Source: Mercurialis annua | Lineage: Eukaryota; Streptophyta; Magnoliopsida; Malpighiales; Euphorbiaceae | DNA length: 64,000 nt | NCBI RefSeq assembly: GCF_937616625.2 | Contig: NC_065570.1 | Coordinates: 47,917,665 to 47,981,664 of the forward strand | Reading direction: 5' to 3' | Part shown: positions 45,220 through 56,767 of the stretch, piece after piece | Position numbering within the stretch: the stretch's first letter is position 1 | How the letters are laid out: the number at the start of each line of letters is the position of its first letter | Position numbers and translations under genes: made by a program | The notes under the pieces: generated by a model | What the model was told of the DNA's origin: nothing | Seen by the model: only the letters and a program-made list of their open reading frames with translations | The model's database searches: none

Positions 45220-45522
45220 GGCTTAAATGCACCAAAAATCACCAACTTGTGCGTGTTTTTGGTATTTAACATAATCTTTTAATTTTGGGAAAAAAATACA
45301 TGAACTTTCAAAATTTTACAATTAAAGACACTGACACAGTTTTAGATTAAAACGGCGCCGTTTTGGATGTAAAATGACACTATTTTTTTTAAAGGAAAAC
45401 GCATATGGTGTTAATTGCAAAAAAAAAATGGAAAGTTCATGTTAAATATTATGCCAAAATCAAAAGACTATGTTAAATACCAAAAACACGCGAAAGATTG
45501 TGATTTTTAGTGCGTTTAAGCC
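45220..45522. mobile_element. MITE, family 3 (Mutator-like)
   Basis: This is a 303 bp element. The ends GGCTTAAATGCACCAAAAAT and TTTTTAGTGCGTTTAAGCC are inverted repeats, followed inward by GTTTTTGGTATTTAACATA with TATGTTAAATACCAAAAAC. A perfect 9 bp duplication, TTTTTTATT, lies at 45211-45219 and 45523-45531. The centre holds AAAACGGCGCCGTTTT, a 16 bp palindrome. Confidence 0.9.
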
Positions 45523-45531
45523 TTTTTTATT

Positions 45532-46219
45532 TGTAGTTTAAAAATTATATATTAAGTGTTTCTATTTTTAGAGTTGATTTTTTTTTTTTCATATAAAAAA
45601 GTAAAAATAAAAATTAAATTTATAAGTTTTTAAATTTTTAAATTTTTTTAACTAATACTTTAATTTTAACTTTTTTTTTATTTTTTTATCTTCTCTTTTT
45701 TGAAAAGGTAAAAAAAGTTATTTTCTTAAAATTTTAAAAAACAATTTATTCTAAAAATTTAAAATTCATTAATTATATAAAATAGAGAGTTAATTAATTT
45801 CCATAAAAATTATGTTCTATAAATAAATTAAAGTTGGAATGTCAAATAGATGAAAGTTGGGGAATAAAATGAGTAAAAAGGACATAATACATACAATACT
45901 TTTCTATTCTTATATAAGTTGTTATTTTATTTTCTTATTTTGTCATATGTAAAGTTGGTAATTTTCAGCTATCACAGCCTTTTAAATATCTTAAAAGAAT
46001 TAGTGTTTGAGGTGTTGAACCTTGTCATATTAACATGTTGTTTGAGCAAAATGTATGGAGGTGAGAGATATTTTATGACTTCTGATAACGATCCTTGCAT
46101 TGATGAGAGATATTTTATGCTCGCATAATGAAACAACATTTAGTAATATTTCAATAAAATATAATTAGACAAAATAAGCACACTCTTCCATTATTCTAGC
46201 ATAAAAAAGCACCTTCTAT

Positions 46220-46252
<33 letters not shown>

Positions 46253-46386
46253 TAATACTCTCTTTTATTTTAAATTAATAATTAATGTAGGACTCACTTG
46301 ATTTGTAATTATTAAATTATATACTTCCTGAAAAGTATGTTTTTTCGGAAAGAAAAAAATTACTCGTCAACTTAAATATTAAAGAG
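45532..46386. other. AT-rich spacer with ATA microsatellite
   Basis: No gene seen. An (ATA)n array of about 11 units lies at 46220-46253. Confidence 0.65.
46220..46253. repeat. ATA trinucleotide microsatellite
   Basis: An uninterrupted run of ATA/AAT repeats about 34 bp long. Confidence 0.95.
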
Positions 46387-47021
46387 GGTAATTGATTATG
46401 TATTCAAATATCGGGATTTTTTTTTCATTTGATTATCAAACTTTAATTTTTGGCTTAATTACTCAAAAATCCCTCATATTTACGATTTTTTTCATTTATG
46501 GCCATTTCAAAATTTTCAATTTTACCCATTTGTCAATTTTTACTTTCAGTTGTACACATTGTCCGAATTAGTGGCAAAAAATTCAAATAAATCTCTTATA
46601 TTACTTTATTTGAATTTTTTAGTGATTAATCCTTTATTTTTTTTGGCATTTTTAGTGATTAATCCTTCATTTTTTTATTTTAGCTATTAAACTTTATTTT
46701 TTTTAAAGAGTAGTTTTTCCGGCAAAAATGCATGTGGCAGCCAAATCTTTTTAGGTTTTACTTGAAAATTTATCATGTGTGTATAATTTATCCTAGTAAC
46801 TTCCTACAACATGAAATTACACATATGTGACAAGTTTTTAAGATAAAACTAGTAATATCAAATTGCCACATGTCAAGATATGGCTGCCATGTATGCAATT
46901 TGGCTGGAAAAATCTCATTTAAAATAAAATTAAAATTTAGTAATTAAAATGAAAAAATTAAAATCTAAATACCAAAATGAACAAAAATTGATAGTTTGAA
47001 TACATTCAGAATCAATTAGTC
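46387..47021. mobile_element. Probable decayed MITE or foldback element
   Basis: TAATTGATTATGTATTCAAA on the left pairs imperfectly with TTTGAATACATTCAGAATCA on the right. A second pairing is GGCAAAAATGCATGTGGCAG with the GGCTGCCATG-type segment near 46882. The left arm carries extra sequence (46452-46640), perhaps another insertion. Borders and duplication are unclear. Confidence 0.45.
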
Positions 47022-47489
47022 TATTAGGGAAGTAATGATAATTTTGTTTTGTTTGCATTTAAACTTTTCAGGTATTTGATTTTTAATTTTATGCATTAAA
47101 TAATAAAAATAATATAATTCTTAATAAATGATTAAAATGAGTTAATTTATAACAAATACCATAATAATTTTATTTGATCAAATATTAACTTTATATCTTT
47201 AAATTTGTTTAGTGCATTTTACTATAGTTAATTAGGTTAATTATAAAGAAAACCACAAATTTCAGTGTATTGTATTATTATAAAATTAATTTTTAATTTT
47301 AGTAATTTTAAACATAAATTTTTAATTTATGTTAATTTGAAATATAAATTAATTTTTTAATATACATCAAAATATAAAAAAGTTTGATAAATTTAGAGTG
47401 AACATATCAATTAGACTAGTATTTTCCTAAACTTCCTAACATAATTACTGATAACTACATGTTTCTTTTTATACTCTAGATTAATTGTT
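47022..47489. other. AT-rich spacer, no gene
   Basis: No open frame or repeat border seen. Confidence 0.6.
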
Positions 47490-47937
47490 AGCTGGATCAG
47501 CAAAAATTATTTATTATTGATAAAAATTATACTCGAGAGTAATATAATAAATCAAGATATATAGGTTCCGCTTGCTAGAGCTAATTCAAGGACTCGTCCC
47601 AAGCTAGCTGCGTCCGAATTATGGAGGACTCACCATAAATAAAGACAATCCAAAAAGATTCGCCTGAATTCATCAAAAGGCCAAATCCCATAGGATTCGG
47701 TAAATCTTAGTAAATCATATCAGATTTCGCGCAATCACTTTTCTATTTGAAAATATATTCCTATCTGAAAGGATAATACCATTTAGGAAAACATTCCTAA
47801 ATGGAACTCTTGTTGAATAAGAATCCTTTTTCTATTTAGATTAATACAACTAAATAAAATTCTTTTCATATTTCAACTTTAAAAGATATTCATCATGCTC
47901 ACTATATAAAAAACTTAAGATATGCCTATATAGAACT

Positions 47938-48829
47938 TGTTAGACTATACGTCTTAACATTTTTAATTTTGATATAAACAATCAATTGGCGTATAATCGT
48001 TTCTAATATTGCTCCAAGTTTATATGCAGTTTATAGACAGTTTACAAAGTGTTTTTATGTTTTTTTTAAGTAACAGACGATCGTCTGTCACTATTTTGAG
48101 CTGCAACAATTTAGAAAAGTGCAAAGGATAGACGGGGGGTTAGACGATAAAGTAGACGACCGTCTACCTATTAGTCGATCGTCTATATGAGAAAGACGAC
48201 CGTCCATTCCAGCAAGTTTTTGAATTCCTTTTAGCCGTTGGAGACAGACGATCGTCTGTCTGATTTAGACAATCATCTGTCGGGTTTTGCAAAGCTGATT
48301 TTGAGTTCTTCAAACACAAAATAACGGAATTATTCATCATTGGACCTATGGGACTTATCGACATTGGCAAGAAGCCCTTATATATGAGTTCTATCTCTTT
48401 CCCCTTAGGAAAGATAGAACAAATATAGCAAAAAGTAAAAGCTTTCTACAAAAATTCATTACTTTTGTCAATTCCTCTTTATTGTGCATCAGTTGTGTTA
48501 ATCATTGATTGCTTTTTATTGGTTTCCTTTTATGGTTATTTGATTTAGCCTTGAAAAAATTAAGTTCTTGTAAGCTAGGGGTTTATCTTTGGAAAATCTC
48601 CAAGTTGGGTGTTAAATTTTAAAGCACCATTTTTATAACTTGTAATCAAGTTTTATTTAGTGGAAATCTTAATCATTGATTGAGTAGTAGATGTAGGATA
48701 GTGTTTTTATCCGAACCACTCTAAAATTGCTTTGTATTCTTCTCCTAAACCTTTACCTTCTCTAATCTTTTCTCAAACTTATTTTTAGTTAGTCATTAAA
48801 ACTAATTCACCTTCCTCTTAGATATTTTA
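47938..48829 (+). repeat. Copia-like solo LTR inserted in the Tat-like LTR
   Basis: It begins TGTTAGACTATACG and ends GATATTTTA (probably a former CA end). GAACT flanks it at 47933-47937 and 48830-48834. The end region (ACTAATTCACCTTCCTCTTAG) resembles LTR tails of plant copia elements. A TATA-like CTTATATATGAG lies at 48377. The palindrome cluster at 48072-48290 is upstream of that box. Confidence 0.65.
48072..48290. repeat. Cluster of inverted repeats, core CGATCG/CGACCG, arms AGA/TCT
   Basis: Units are ACAGACG-AT-CGTCTGT (about 48074), GTAGACG-AC-CGTCTAC (about 48150), AGTCG-AT-CGTCTAT (about 48172), AAGACG-AC-CGTCCA (about 48192), AGACAGACG-AT-CGTCTGTCT (a perfect 20 bp palindrome, about 48242) and a decayed AGACA-AT-CATCT (about 48267). 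Arms differ from the Athila cluster but the two-base A-N centre between CGs is the same. Confidence 0.93.
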
Positions 48830-49000
48830 GAACTAGATTCAATACAATACTCTCTTAATCTCAATTCTGACTTCAGTATCGGAGCGCTGATCGGCAACCA
48901 CCGTCCGATAAGTCGTCTACTCCCTTTTTCATGTTTCATCTCCATTGAGAAGGCAGACTCCATCAATTATCGTTATTCATTTTCTAAACCATGTGAAACA

Positions 49001-49354
49001 ACTATATGTTAGAGTTTTTAGATATAGAACAGAACGAGTGTTTTTTAAAGAAATCGCCATTTAATGGAAAAAATAATAAAAGATTTTTAAATAAATTTTA
49101 TAATCAATATTTAAAAAAACTTATAATCAATAAATGTATATGGAATTTTATAACTAACTAGTTCATAATAAGCTAAATTCATAAGGAGCACACAAGAATG
49201 TGGACAAAATTCAAAATATGAGACTGCCCCATTTATGCGTTTGGCTAAGGATTTTGATAAACATAAGTCTGGAGAAATTATACCATTTTTTACGTACAAT
49301 TGGCATAGTTTAAAATTTATGATTAAATTGAAAAAAAATTAAATAATGTATAAA
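49001..49354. other. AT-rich spacer, no gene
   Basis: A 62-codon minus frame at 49111-49299 has no motif and looks random. Confidence 0.6.
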
Positions 49355-49363
49355 TTCATTTAA

Positions 49364-49974
49364 GGCTTAATTTTTTAAAAATTCTCTGCCTTGTATTTTT
49401 TTTCGTTTATATTCTGACCTTATAAAAACACCATTTGTATCCAATTTTGAGTTTTTATGTTTCATCTCTACCCAAAAATATTAAATTATACTCTTTTCAT
49501 TTAAAAAAGAGTTTAAAATAATTCTTCATTTTTAACCTATATACTAATTAGATATTAATGTTATTAATAGTACAAAAATGCCATCTGTTTAAAAAAATTA
49601 AAAATAATAACAATTTTTATTAGTTTTTTTTTAAATTATTTCAGGAACTGCTGGAGAAGGAGCGGCGGCGGCTCCTCGTTGGTTCTAGATTTTTTTTAAT
49701 TTTTTTAATTTATTTTATTATATTATAAAATTAAAAAAATTAATTAATTATTTGGATATATTTGATTATTTTTTAAATTTAAGGATTTGTTTGTACTTTT
49801 TAAAATAGAAAAAGTATGTTTTAAATTCTTTTCTATAAAAAAATAGTACAATTTAATATTTTTGCGTATGGATGAAATATAAAAACCCAAAATTAGATAC
49901 AAATGATGTTTTTACAAAATCAGGGTATAAACGAAAAAAAAGTATAAAATAAGGGTTTTTTAAGAAATTAAGCC
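49364..49974. mobile_element. MITE, family 4 (Mutator-like), 611 bp
   Basis: The ends GGCTTAATTTTTTAAAAATT and TTTTTTAAGAAATTAAGCC are inverted repeats that continue inward for well over 100 bp (ACACCATTTGTATCCAATTT with AAATTAGATACAAATGATGT). A perfect 9 bp duplication, TTCATTTAA, lies at 49355-49363 and 49975-49983. The middle has a GC-rich mini-palindrome (AGGAGCGGCGGCGGCTCCT near 49657) unlike the AT-rich arms. Confidence 0.9.
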
Positions 49975-49983
49975 TTCATTTAA

Positions 49984-51844
49984 TATTATTGTATAATAGT
50001 ATCGGTAAAATAAAGAAACGTTAGCATGTTGGATCCCACTTCATCTACAAATGCATGGACTACATAAATCAATCAATCAAACCAAAAATTAGAAAATTAA
50101 TTGAAACACTAACAAATTAGGTTTGCATATTCAATGTTAGCCATTAAAGAGGCAGCCGCCCTTCATCCATCCTAACACGAGGGACCCCAAGCAGTTGCAT
50201 GGAAGGGGAAAAAACTAAACACTACTGTTTCTATATGAAAAAAGGGTCAATTAACCCCTCAAGTTGGCACGAACTATTTAAAAGATTATTTCTATAAAAT
50301 TTTGTTAAAGGAATTTTAACCTTTGTCAAACCGTATTAAATTCACTTTTTGTCAAAAAAAGGGACTGATACCTAACTATCCCTAATTAATTTTAATAAAC
50401 CCTAATTAATTCTAGTTAAAATTTTATTTAATTCTAATTAAAATCTAGCTAATTCTAGTTATCCCTAATTAAACCTAACTAAAACCTTTCCTCCAGCCAC
50501 GAGGGAAGAACACCTGTAACAGTTGAAATCAATGTTAGCAACAGCTAGGTTTGTTGTTCAATTCAAACGAACCTATTTGAGTTCGACTTCATCATTCGTT
50601 GGTGAAGGAACAACGGTTTGTTTGTTTGTCGTTCGTCGTCGTAGTGAAATATGGAATTGTAGTGCGGTGATTATGGATCCATAATTTGGTGGTGATGGAT
50701 TTACAGTTTGACGGTGATGGTTGCCGCTAGTGATGGAAAAACAGAAATGGTTAAAAATAAAAATAAAGTTCTTTTATTTAAACATTTATATGATATTTTA
50801 ACTTTTAAAATTATGAGGATAATAATTGGAATTTGAAATTATTAAGTGCCAATATGATGAATGGAATAATATGAAGGGTATTTTTTTAAAAAAATTCCAT
50901 TGCATAATCGAGCGTGTATATCATCGATCAGGGTGCGAATAGCGGAGGGAATATCTAATATGATTTTGAGTTTTATCTACCCATTTTGCTATAATTAACC
51001 TTTTCAAATTGATCCTTTTGTTCATTTCTATAAGTTGGTTCATGGTTATATGTTCATAATCTATAAATTTGTAATAATTACAATTAAAAAAGGTGATCTG
51101 CCTTCTCTCTAACTTAGAGAGGGGGAGAGAAAAAACAATTCTTGCGAGCAGTAGTTCGGTTCTCTTCGATTTCGAGCATAGGAGACAGTGATTTTTGGAA
51201 TTTACCCGGAAATGACCGTCTCTTAGCTCGTTTCTGTTTATGTTTTTGTTGTTTTTTTTTAATAAACTGCTCTATTTCTGAAAAATTTGTGTGTTTTTGG
51301 GGTGTTTTTTTTAGTTTTCCGTTTTCTTTGTATAAATTCTTGCCTCGTTCAAAACTTATCAGCGTTTGTTCAAGTTTCATCTTCACGTTTTTAAAGATTC
51401 AAGGTTTTTTGCCCTCGTTTGAAGTGTAACTAGAAGTGGAATCGGTGGTTAATACAAGTTATGAGGGTGTGATTGGTGTCTAAAATTCTTAATACTTGAT
51501 TTATCCTGTTTTAGTCACCTGTGAAATTTGTTTCTTTAAATTTATATTGCTGTAAAGTTTCTTCTTGTATATCGATTATAGGTTTCAGTTGTTTTCATTT
51601 TTATAATTTCGATCTACGATGTACTTCAACGTTAGGTGTAATCGGTTACTTCTATCAATAATGTCTATCGTTTGGCAAAAAAAATTACAATTACTAGTTA
51701 TAATATTTTGGCTTCATCTAGTTGCTATATTATTTGAGATTTTATGTTAGAGTATTTCTTTACAGTTGTCAAATAAAAAAAGATACACAATTATTAATTA
51801 AACAATCATATATTTATACATTTTTACTAATTATAGTCGAAATA
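49984..51844. other. AT-rich spacer, no recognised gene
   Basis: There are repeats of TAATTC[CT]AGTTA-like words at about 50370-50480. A segment at 50236 (AAAAAAGGGTCAATTAACCCC) resembles one end of MITE family 2. Open frames at 51114-51429 on both strands are Phe- or Lys-rich mirror images of each other and I do not regard them as genes. Confidence 0.5.
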
Positions 51845-52114
51845 TGGACATATATATCCCCTGACGTTTTGGTAAAGGATCACCTATGCATTTATGGTTT
51901 GAAAAAATGTAAATAGATTACTAACGCTTTTAAATGGGGTTTTTTTTTATACTCTCATACTGAACACCGTTGGGGGCAATACACGAATCTTTTAAAAAAA
52001 ATATTAGTGGTCTAAAGGATCTATTTAAAAACGTAAGTGATCATTTTGCACATTTACAAACCACGAGGGCATAGGTGATCCTTATAACTTCAAACATTAG
52101 GGACAAATATAATC
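51845..52114. mobile_element. Probable MITE, family 5
   Basis: The left arm TTGGTAAAGGATCACCTATG pairs with the right arm CATAGGTGATCCTTATAACT, and outer bases (GGACATATATATCCC with GGGACAAATATAATC) continue the pairing. Exact tips and duplication were not determined. Confidence 0.6.
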
Positions 52115-52529
52115 TTTTTTCGTTATAGTTTTATATTAAATAAGAAAACAAAATAGTCGCTTAATTAAGACGTAAAAATATTATCTAATTTATAAATAAA
52201 AATAAGTGTGATGTATTTTATAAATTAATTCAATTTATTTAAATAATTAAATTTACTAATATTTGTGTGTATCCTAAATAATATATTAATTTGAGATGAA
52301 CATATTAATGATCTTTTCTACTTATAACAAGTGATAAATCAATCATTGATTTGTATTTTTTCCCTAAACTGACCGGCAATTTAAACGATATAAATATTAA
52401 AAATATTAGCTTATCTAAACAAATTGAGCTCATTTATAAAAATTATCATGCTTAATCTTATATAATAAAGTAGTGATTTTTGTTTTTTAATAATCTTAAA
52501 TTTATTAATAATATTTTTTTAATAATAAT
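52115..52529. other. AT-rich spacer, no gene
   Basis: Nothing coding or repetitive could be supported. Confidence 0.6.
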
Positions 52530-53184
52530 TGATAGAAACCCGATTCTACATAATAATATAATAAACCGAGTCTCATTAAAATCCGCTCACTGAAGTGGAC
52601 TTTTAGGACTCGCCTAACATTAATAAGTTAAAGACAAGGGATCCACTCGCGGATAGACTCTTCAAAACTCGTAAAAAGGGAGACATGTCTCATGGAACTG
52701 GAGCCCCTATGAGTTTGCCCCGTAAAGACAACCGAGTCCAACAAAACTTGGTAAGCATAGATATTCTGAAATATCAATTTAAATTTTTTAATCCAAATAC
52801 AATACCGATAATCCATGAGGTCCTGAATTCATCTAGAAAATTTGAACCTTCTAGAAGACGACTAAGAAATATATTTCTATTCAAAATCATATTCCTATTT
52901 AGGTACGTATTCCTATTTAGGAATCATATCCCTATTTGTTAACATATTCCTATTCATAATAACATCCCTAGTTGAATCTTTTTCCTATCTAGACTCCACT
53001 AGGCATGTTCACCACGACTATATAAGGATATTGAGGTATTGCCTAAATCGACGACATTGCAATTACTCAACAAATTTATACACACAAAAGATTGACTTAA
53101 GAATCATAGTGCTTATTCGACAAAATGTCTGATCAGCGTTCTAACCTCTGTTTTGCAGGTTAACTTGTTCTTCCTACTCCAGCA
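52530..53184 (+). repeat. 5' LTR of decayed Tat element
   Basis: It runs TGATAGAAACCCG to CTACTCCAGCA, with a TATA-like ACTATATAAGGATA near 53019 and the LTR-tail word ATTGACTTAAGAATCATAG. It contains several near copies of ATTCCTATTTAGG (about 52890-52960). Confidence 0.65.
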
Positions 53185-53185
53185 A

Positions 53186-53206
53186 TTGAAGCCATTTGTG
53201 GAAAAG
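53186..53206 (+). other. Decayed primer binding site
   Basis: TTGAAGCCATTTGTGGAAAA resembles the TTGGCGCCGTCTGTGGGAA of the young element with CG to CA/TG type changes. Confidence 0.55.
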
Positions 53207-53269
53207 CTTTAAAAAAAAAACTTTATTTCAAAGGAGCTTTCTACGAACAAAATAAATTATCATTGAAGG

Positions 53270-55613
53270 ATGATTTCTGAGGGGATTAGCCCTAAGAACT
53301 AACAACTAGCGGAGACAAATAACTTAGGGCTGATTCCACCAGCAGATGAGACATCGCAGATCACCGGAGTAACCTTAGAGGAAGGAGGTTCTGGTAGCAA
53401 TCCTCAAACTACCAACTTAATTCATGATTTTCAAATTCAGCGCACTCGAGTGTTGAATCCCATTGCTTTTCTTCCACTCGATGATTGAGGAAGATTAGAC
53501 CCCACAGTGGTCATCCCAAAAATCTACCACCAATCATTAGCAAAAATGTTAATGAAATTCCAAGCTAATCTAGATATAATTGCCAAAGTAGTAAAAAAAA
53601 TGCGAAGAAAGTTTATATAGAATAAGGTTAATTCCATATAAACATCACCACCTTTATATGTTCTTTCATTTAATCACGTCCTTTAAAAGATTTTATATAA
53701 ATTCACCATCTTTCATTTTTTTTCAAATCTATCCACCAATGACAAAATTCAGTGTCTTTCTCCTCCCAAATAAATGTCCTAATCTTACTAATGCCCTAGT
53801 TAAAACAAAAAAACTCCTTCCTCTTTCTATTTTCTTGTCAATTCCAGTTGTCAAGTCAATAAAAATACACAGAATTTTCACATCGGTGATAGAATTGCAA
53901 AAAATAAATGGTGGTGAATTTATATGGTACCTTTTAAAGAATGTGATTAAAATGAAAAAAGACGTGTAAAGATGGTGATTTTATATGGAATTAACCCAAT
54001 AGAAAATATCAATTTATAAAGAGCAGAGTTTGTGACTCTACCCCTTAATCGCCATAGGAAAAACTTGGAAACTCCTGGAATAAATAACTAAGAAGGAAGA
54101 AACCCAGAAAATCAAGGGAATGACGTCCGAAATAATGGAGATGGAGCAAATTTAGGGAACAATACCTGAAATAATGGAGAACAAAATGATGCAAGAAAAG
54201 AAAAGGAGAACCATATAGGAGCATGCCAACGAAGAGAAATTCTTGTGAAGAACAAACAGAGAAAGGATCACAAAGATCCCACCTAAAGAAGAAAAATAAG
54301 GAGGAAGATGAAGGAGAGTCTTTTGAGTCTCCCATAGAAGCAAGACTATGTACGTGGTCGAAGAGGATCTAAAAGAAAAATTACAGAAGTCCTGAAAAAG
54401 ATCAAGGCAGAGGAATTGGATCTAGATGATCTAAAATTGAATGGATAGCCCCTATAGGTTGAGATAATAGAGGAGACGATCTCAATTAACATGGAATTAC
54501 CAACTCTTCCAACATTCAATAGAGAAGGGGACGCCATAGATCACGCTTCAGGATTTTATGAAATAATAAGATTGCTCAACATAACCAATGCTAGCATGTC
54601 TCGAGTCTTCCCCACAACTCTCACAAGCACTGCTCAATGATGATTCAACAGATTAACAGCTCCTTCCATTAGAAATTACATTGCACTATCTAATGAGTTT
54701 ATAAGTAGATACTTGACCAATATACTTTCTAAAACAATTACAAGTATACTTAGAGCATGCATACAAGCGGAAGGAGAGACTCCTCGGGGCTATGTGAAAA
54801 GATTCAATAAAGAGGCTATGAAAATAGACAATCTTAATGTCGATATAGATATCTAAGACCTTAGAGAAGGAACCAGATTTGGGAAATTAATAGACAAATT
54901 ACTAGTAAACAAGCCTAAATCCTTCTCAACCTAATAGGAATCGGCTAGAAATATTTTGAGCTAGATGAAGGTCGGAGAGACCTATGGGGCAAGGAGGGGA
55001 ATGCCAAGAAATCAAAGCAAGAGAAACCTAAAGAAAAACAAAAATCAAATCATGAAGAGAAGAGCCACTGGCAGGATGATAGTAGACAATTTTCCCCATA
55101 CAACAAATAAGAGAGTAGGTTTAATAGTAAAGGAGATGAGAGAAACTACACACCACTCAACACAAATAAGACCGAGGTCCTAATGTTGATAAAAGAGAAC
55201 ACACAAAATGTGAAATGGACCCCAAAGAATAGAGCACTTGAACGCGATATAAAGATATTCTACAAATTCTATGAAGTACACGGCATGCTACGGAAAAATG
55301 TCGAGACCTCAAAATGGAAATGGAGAGAATGATTGAAGCAGGCAAACTCAAAAGGTTTGTCATAAAAAAGAACGAAAACAACAATCACCAGAGGGAGAAA
55401 AGATACAGAGATGAGAAGCTTATAGACAAAAAAAGACGAGGAGAGATCCAGTATAATCATGGGAACATTTCACATGATCAATAAAGGAGGATCGAGCAAC
55501 TCTTCCATCGGAAAAAACTGAGGAAATAGGTTTTGAACATAAGACAATCTCTTATGCCAGCTGTAATTTTTGACATGGAAGATTATGAGCACGTCAAAGC
55601 ACCACATAAAGAT
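53270..55613 (+). pseudogene. Decayed Tat gag
   Basis: Readable fragments include FYEIIRLLNITNASMSRVFP (about 54558-54615), YVKRFNKEAMKIDNLNVDI (about 54793-54851) and REGTRFGKLIDKLLVNKP (about 54865-54918). These correspond in order to the gag of the young Tat element. Stops and shifts are frequent, for example where a Trp codon has become a stop near 54640. A MITE sits near its start. The reading stops at the solo LTR A insertion and resumes at 63235. Confidence 0.75.
53626..53996. mobile_element. MITE related to the one at 2528, in the Tat gag
   Basis: The ends GGTTAATTCCATATAAACAT and TTTTATATGGAATTAACC are inverted repeats. The next segment (CACCACCTTTATATGTTC with GACGTGTAAAGATGGTGAT) resembles the CCAACTTTACACG segment of the element at 2528. 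No clean target duplication was found. Confidence 0.75.
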
Positions 55614-56767
55614 TGTAATACCTTGTGTTTTTATGACTTATTTTAGTGGTTTGTTTGTCCGTTAAAGTTTGGTTTATGTTGGACATTAGTTGTGTTATTG
55701 CTTCGGCATGTGCACGTGTTTGGTGTTAGTTGATTAACAACTTGTGTGTACTTTGACAGATCATATGGTGGCTTTTGTGACGTGTTCAGGTATGATTTTA
55801 GTTGGTTTTTAGGTCTCGACCGGTCCTAATAAGTAGAACCGGTTCGGAGGTCCGGTTTGCTCTGTTTTGCTACGTAGGGAGCATACCGGTTCACCAACCT
55901 TTTGCCCAGTAGAACCTGCGATAGTGTAATACCTCAAATATTTTAACATAATAACGTTGTGTCACTTGTCGTTAATTCCGATAAATTAAATTAAGAAGAA
56001 TTTAATTTAATTATATCGGCAATTTGAAATAAATTTTATTAAGCAGATTAGCGGAATTTAAAGAAATAACTTCGAAAATTAATATAAAATAGAATATAAA
56101 TCCCGAGATAAGAATTATTTCGTGAACTTATTCGTCAAAGTTCGCGAAATATTTTATAGTAATTGTGGTAAAAAATCTCGAGTCAATCGGAGACTGTTTA
56201 AAATTTGGACGCGAATAGGTTTTGGACTAAATTGAAACTTTTGAAAAGTTTCAAGGACCAAGTTGCAAATTGACCAATATACATAAGGAATCCTTCATGA
56301 GGAAGGATATATAACCTCCAAAATCAAACATCAATTTCTTTATTTCATTTTTGACGATCCTTTACGTTTTCATCGCTCGATTCCGTTTCTCGTCCGTTTC
56401 CGAAGTTTAATAACTCGAAACGATCGTATTTCAGTGGAAAATCACGGTAAGTATGACGTGTAAACGTTTGGATGGATTAATTTCATTACATATCAAGTTA
56501 AAATTTTAGGCCACGAAACGATTTTATCGTTTAAATGGTTTTAGAATCGTATTTGGATGTTTTGAGTTTAGATTAAGCGTTTTGGATGCGTTAGGAGCGT
56601 TTTTATGCCTATAGCACGTTAGAAAGCCCCGGAAAACGGATTCCGGGGCCGTGCACGATCGTTCACACGAGATGCACGAACGTGCACCTACATATGGTGC
56701 ACGACCGTCCACCAAGGTGCGCGACCGTACACCAAGGTGCACGAACGTGCACCAATGGGGTGTGCAC

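Larger units (their letters stand above)
47490..49000. repeat. Tat-like solo LTR, interrupted
   Basis: Its left part (TAATATAATAAATC, GGACTCG, AAATATATTCCTATC, ACTATATAAAAAACTTAAG) and right part (CTGACTTCAGTATCGGAGCGC) have the order and wording of the LTR at 52530-53184 and of plant Tat LTR tails. There is no internal region on either side, so it appears to be a solo LTR. Outer borders are approximate. Confidence 0.5.

Noticed and set aside
50236..51005. Another MITE of family 2 with its second end near 51000
   Set aside because: Only the left end (AAAAAAGGGTCAATTAACCCC) is convincing; the supposed right end pairs poorly and no duplication was found.
51114..51429. Possible gene with overlapping ORFs on both strands
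   Set aside because: The two frames are mirror translations of T- or A-rich DNA; no splice sites or motifs support either.
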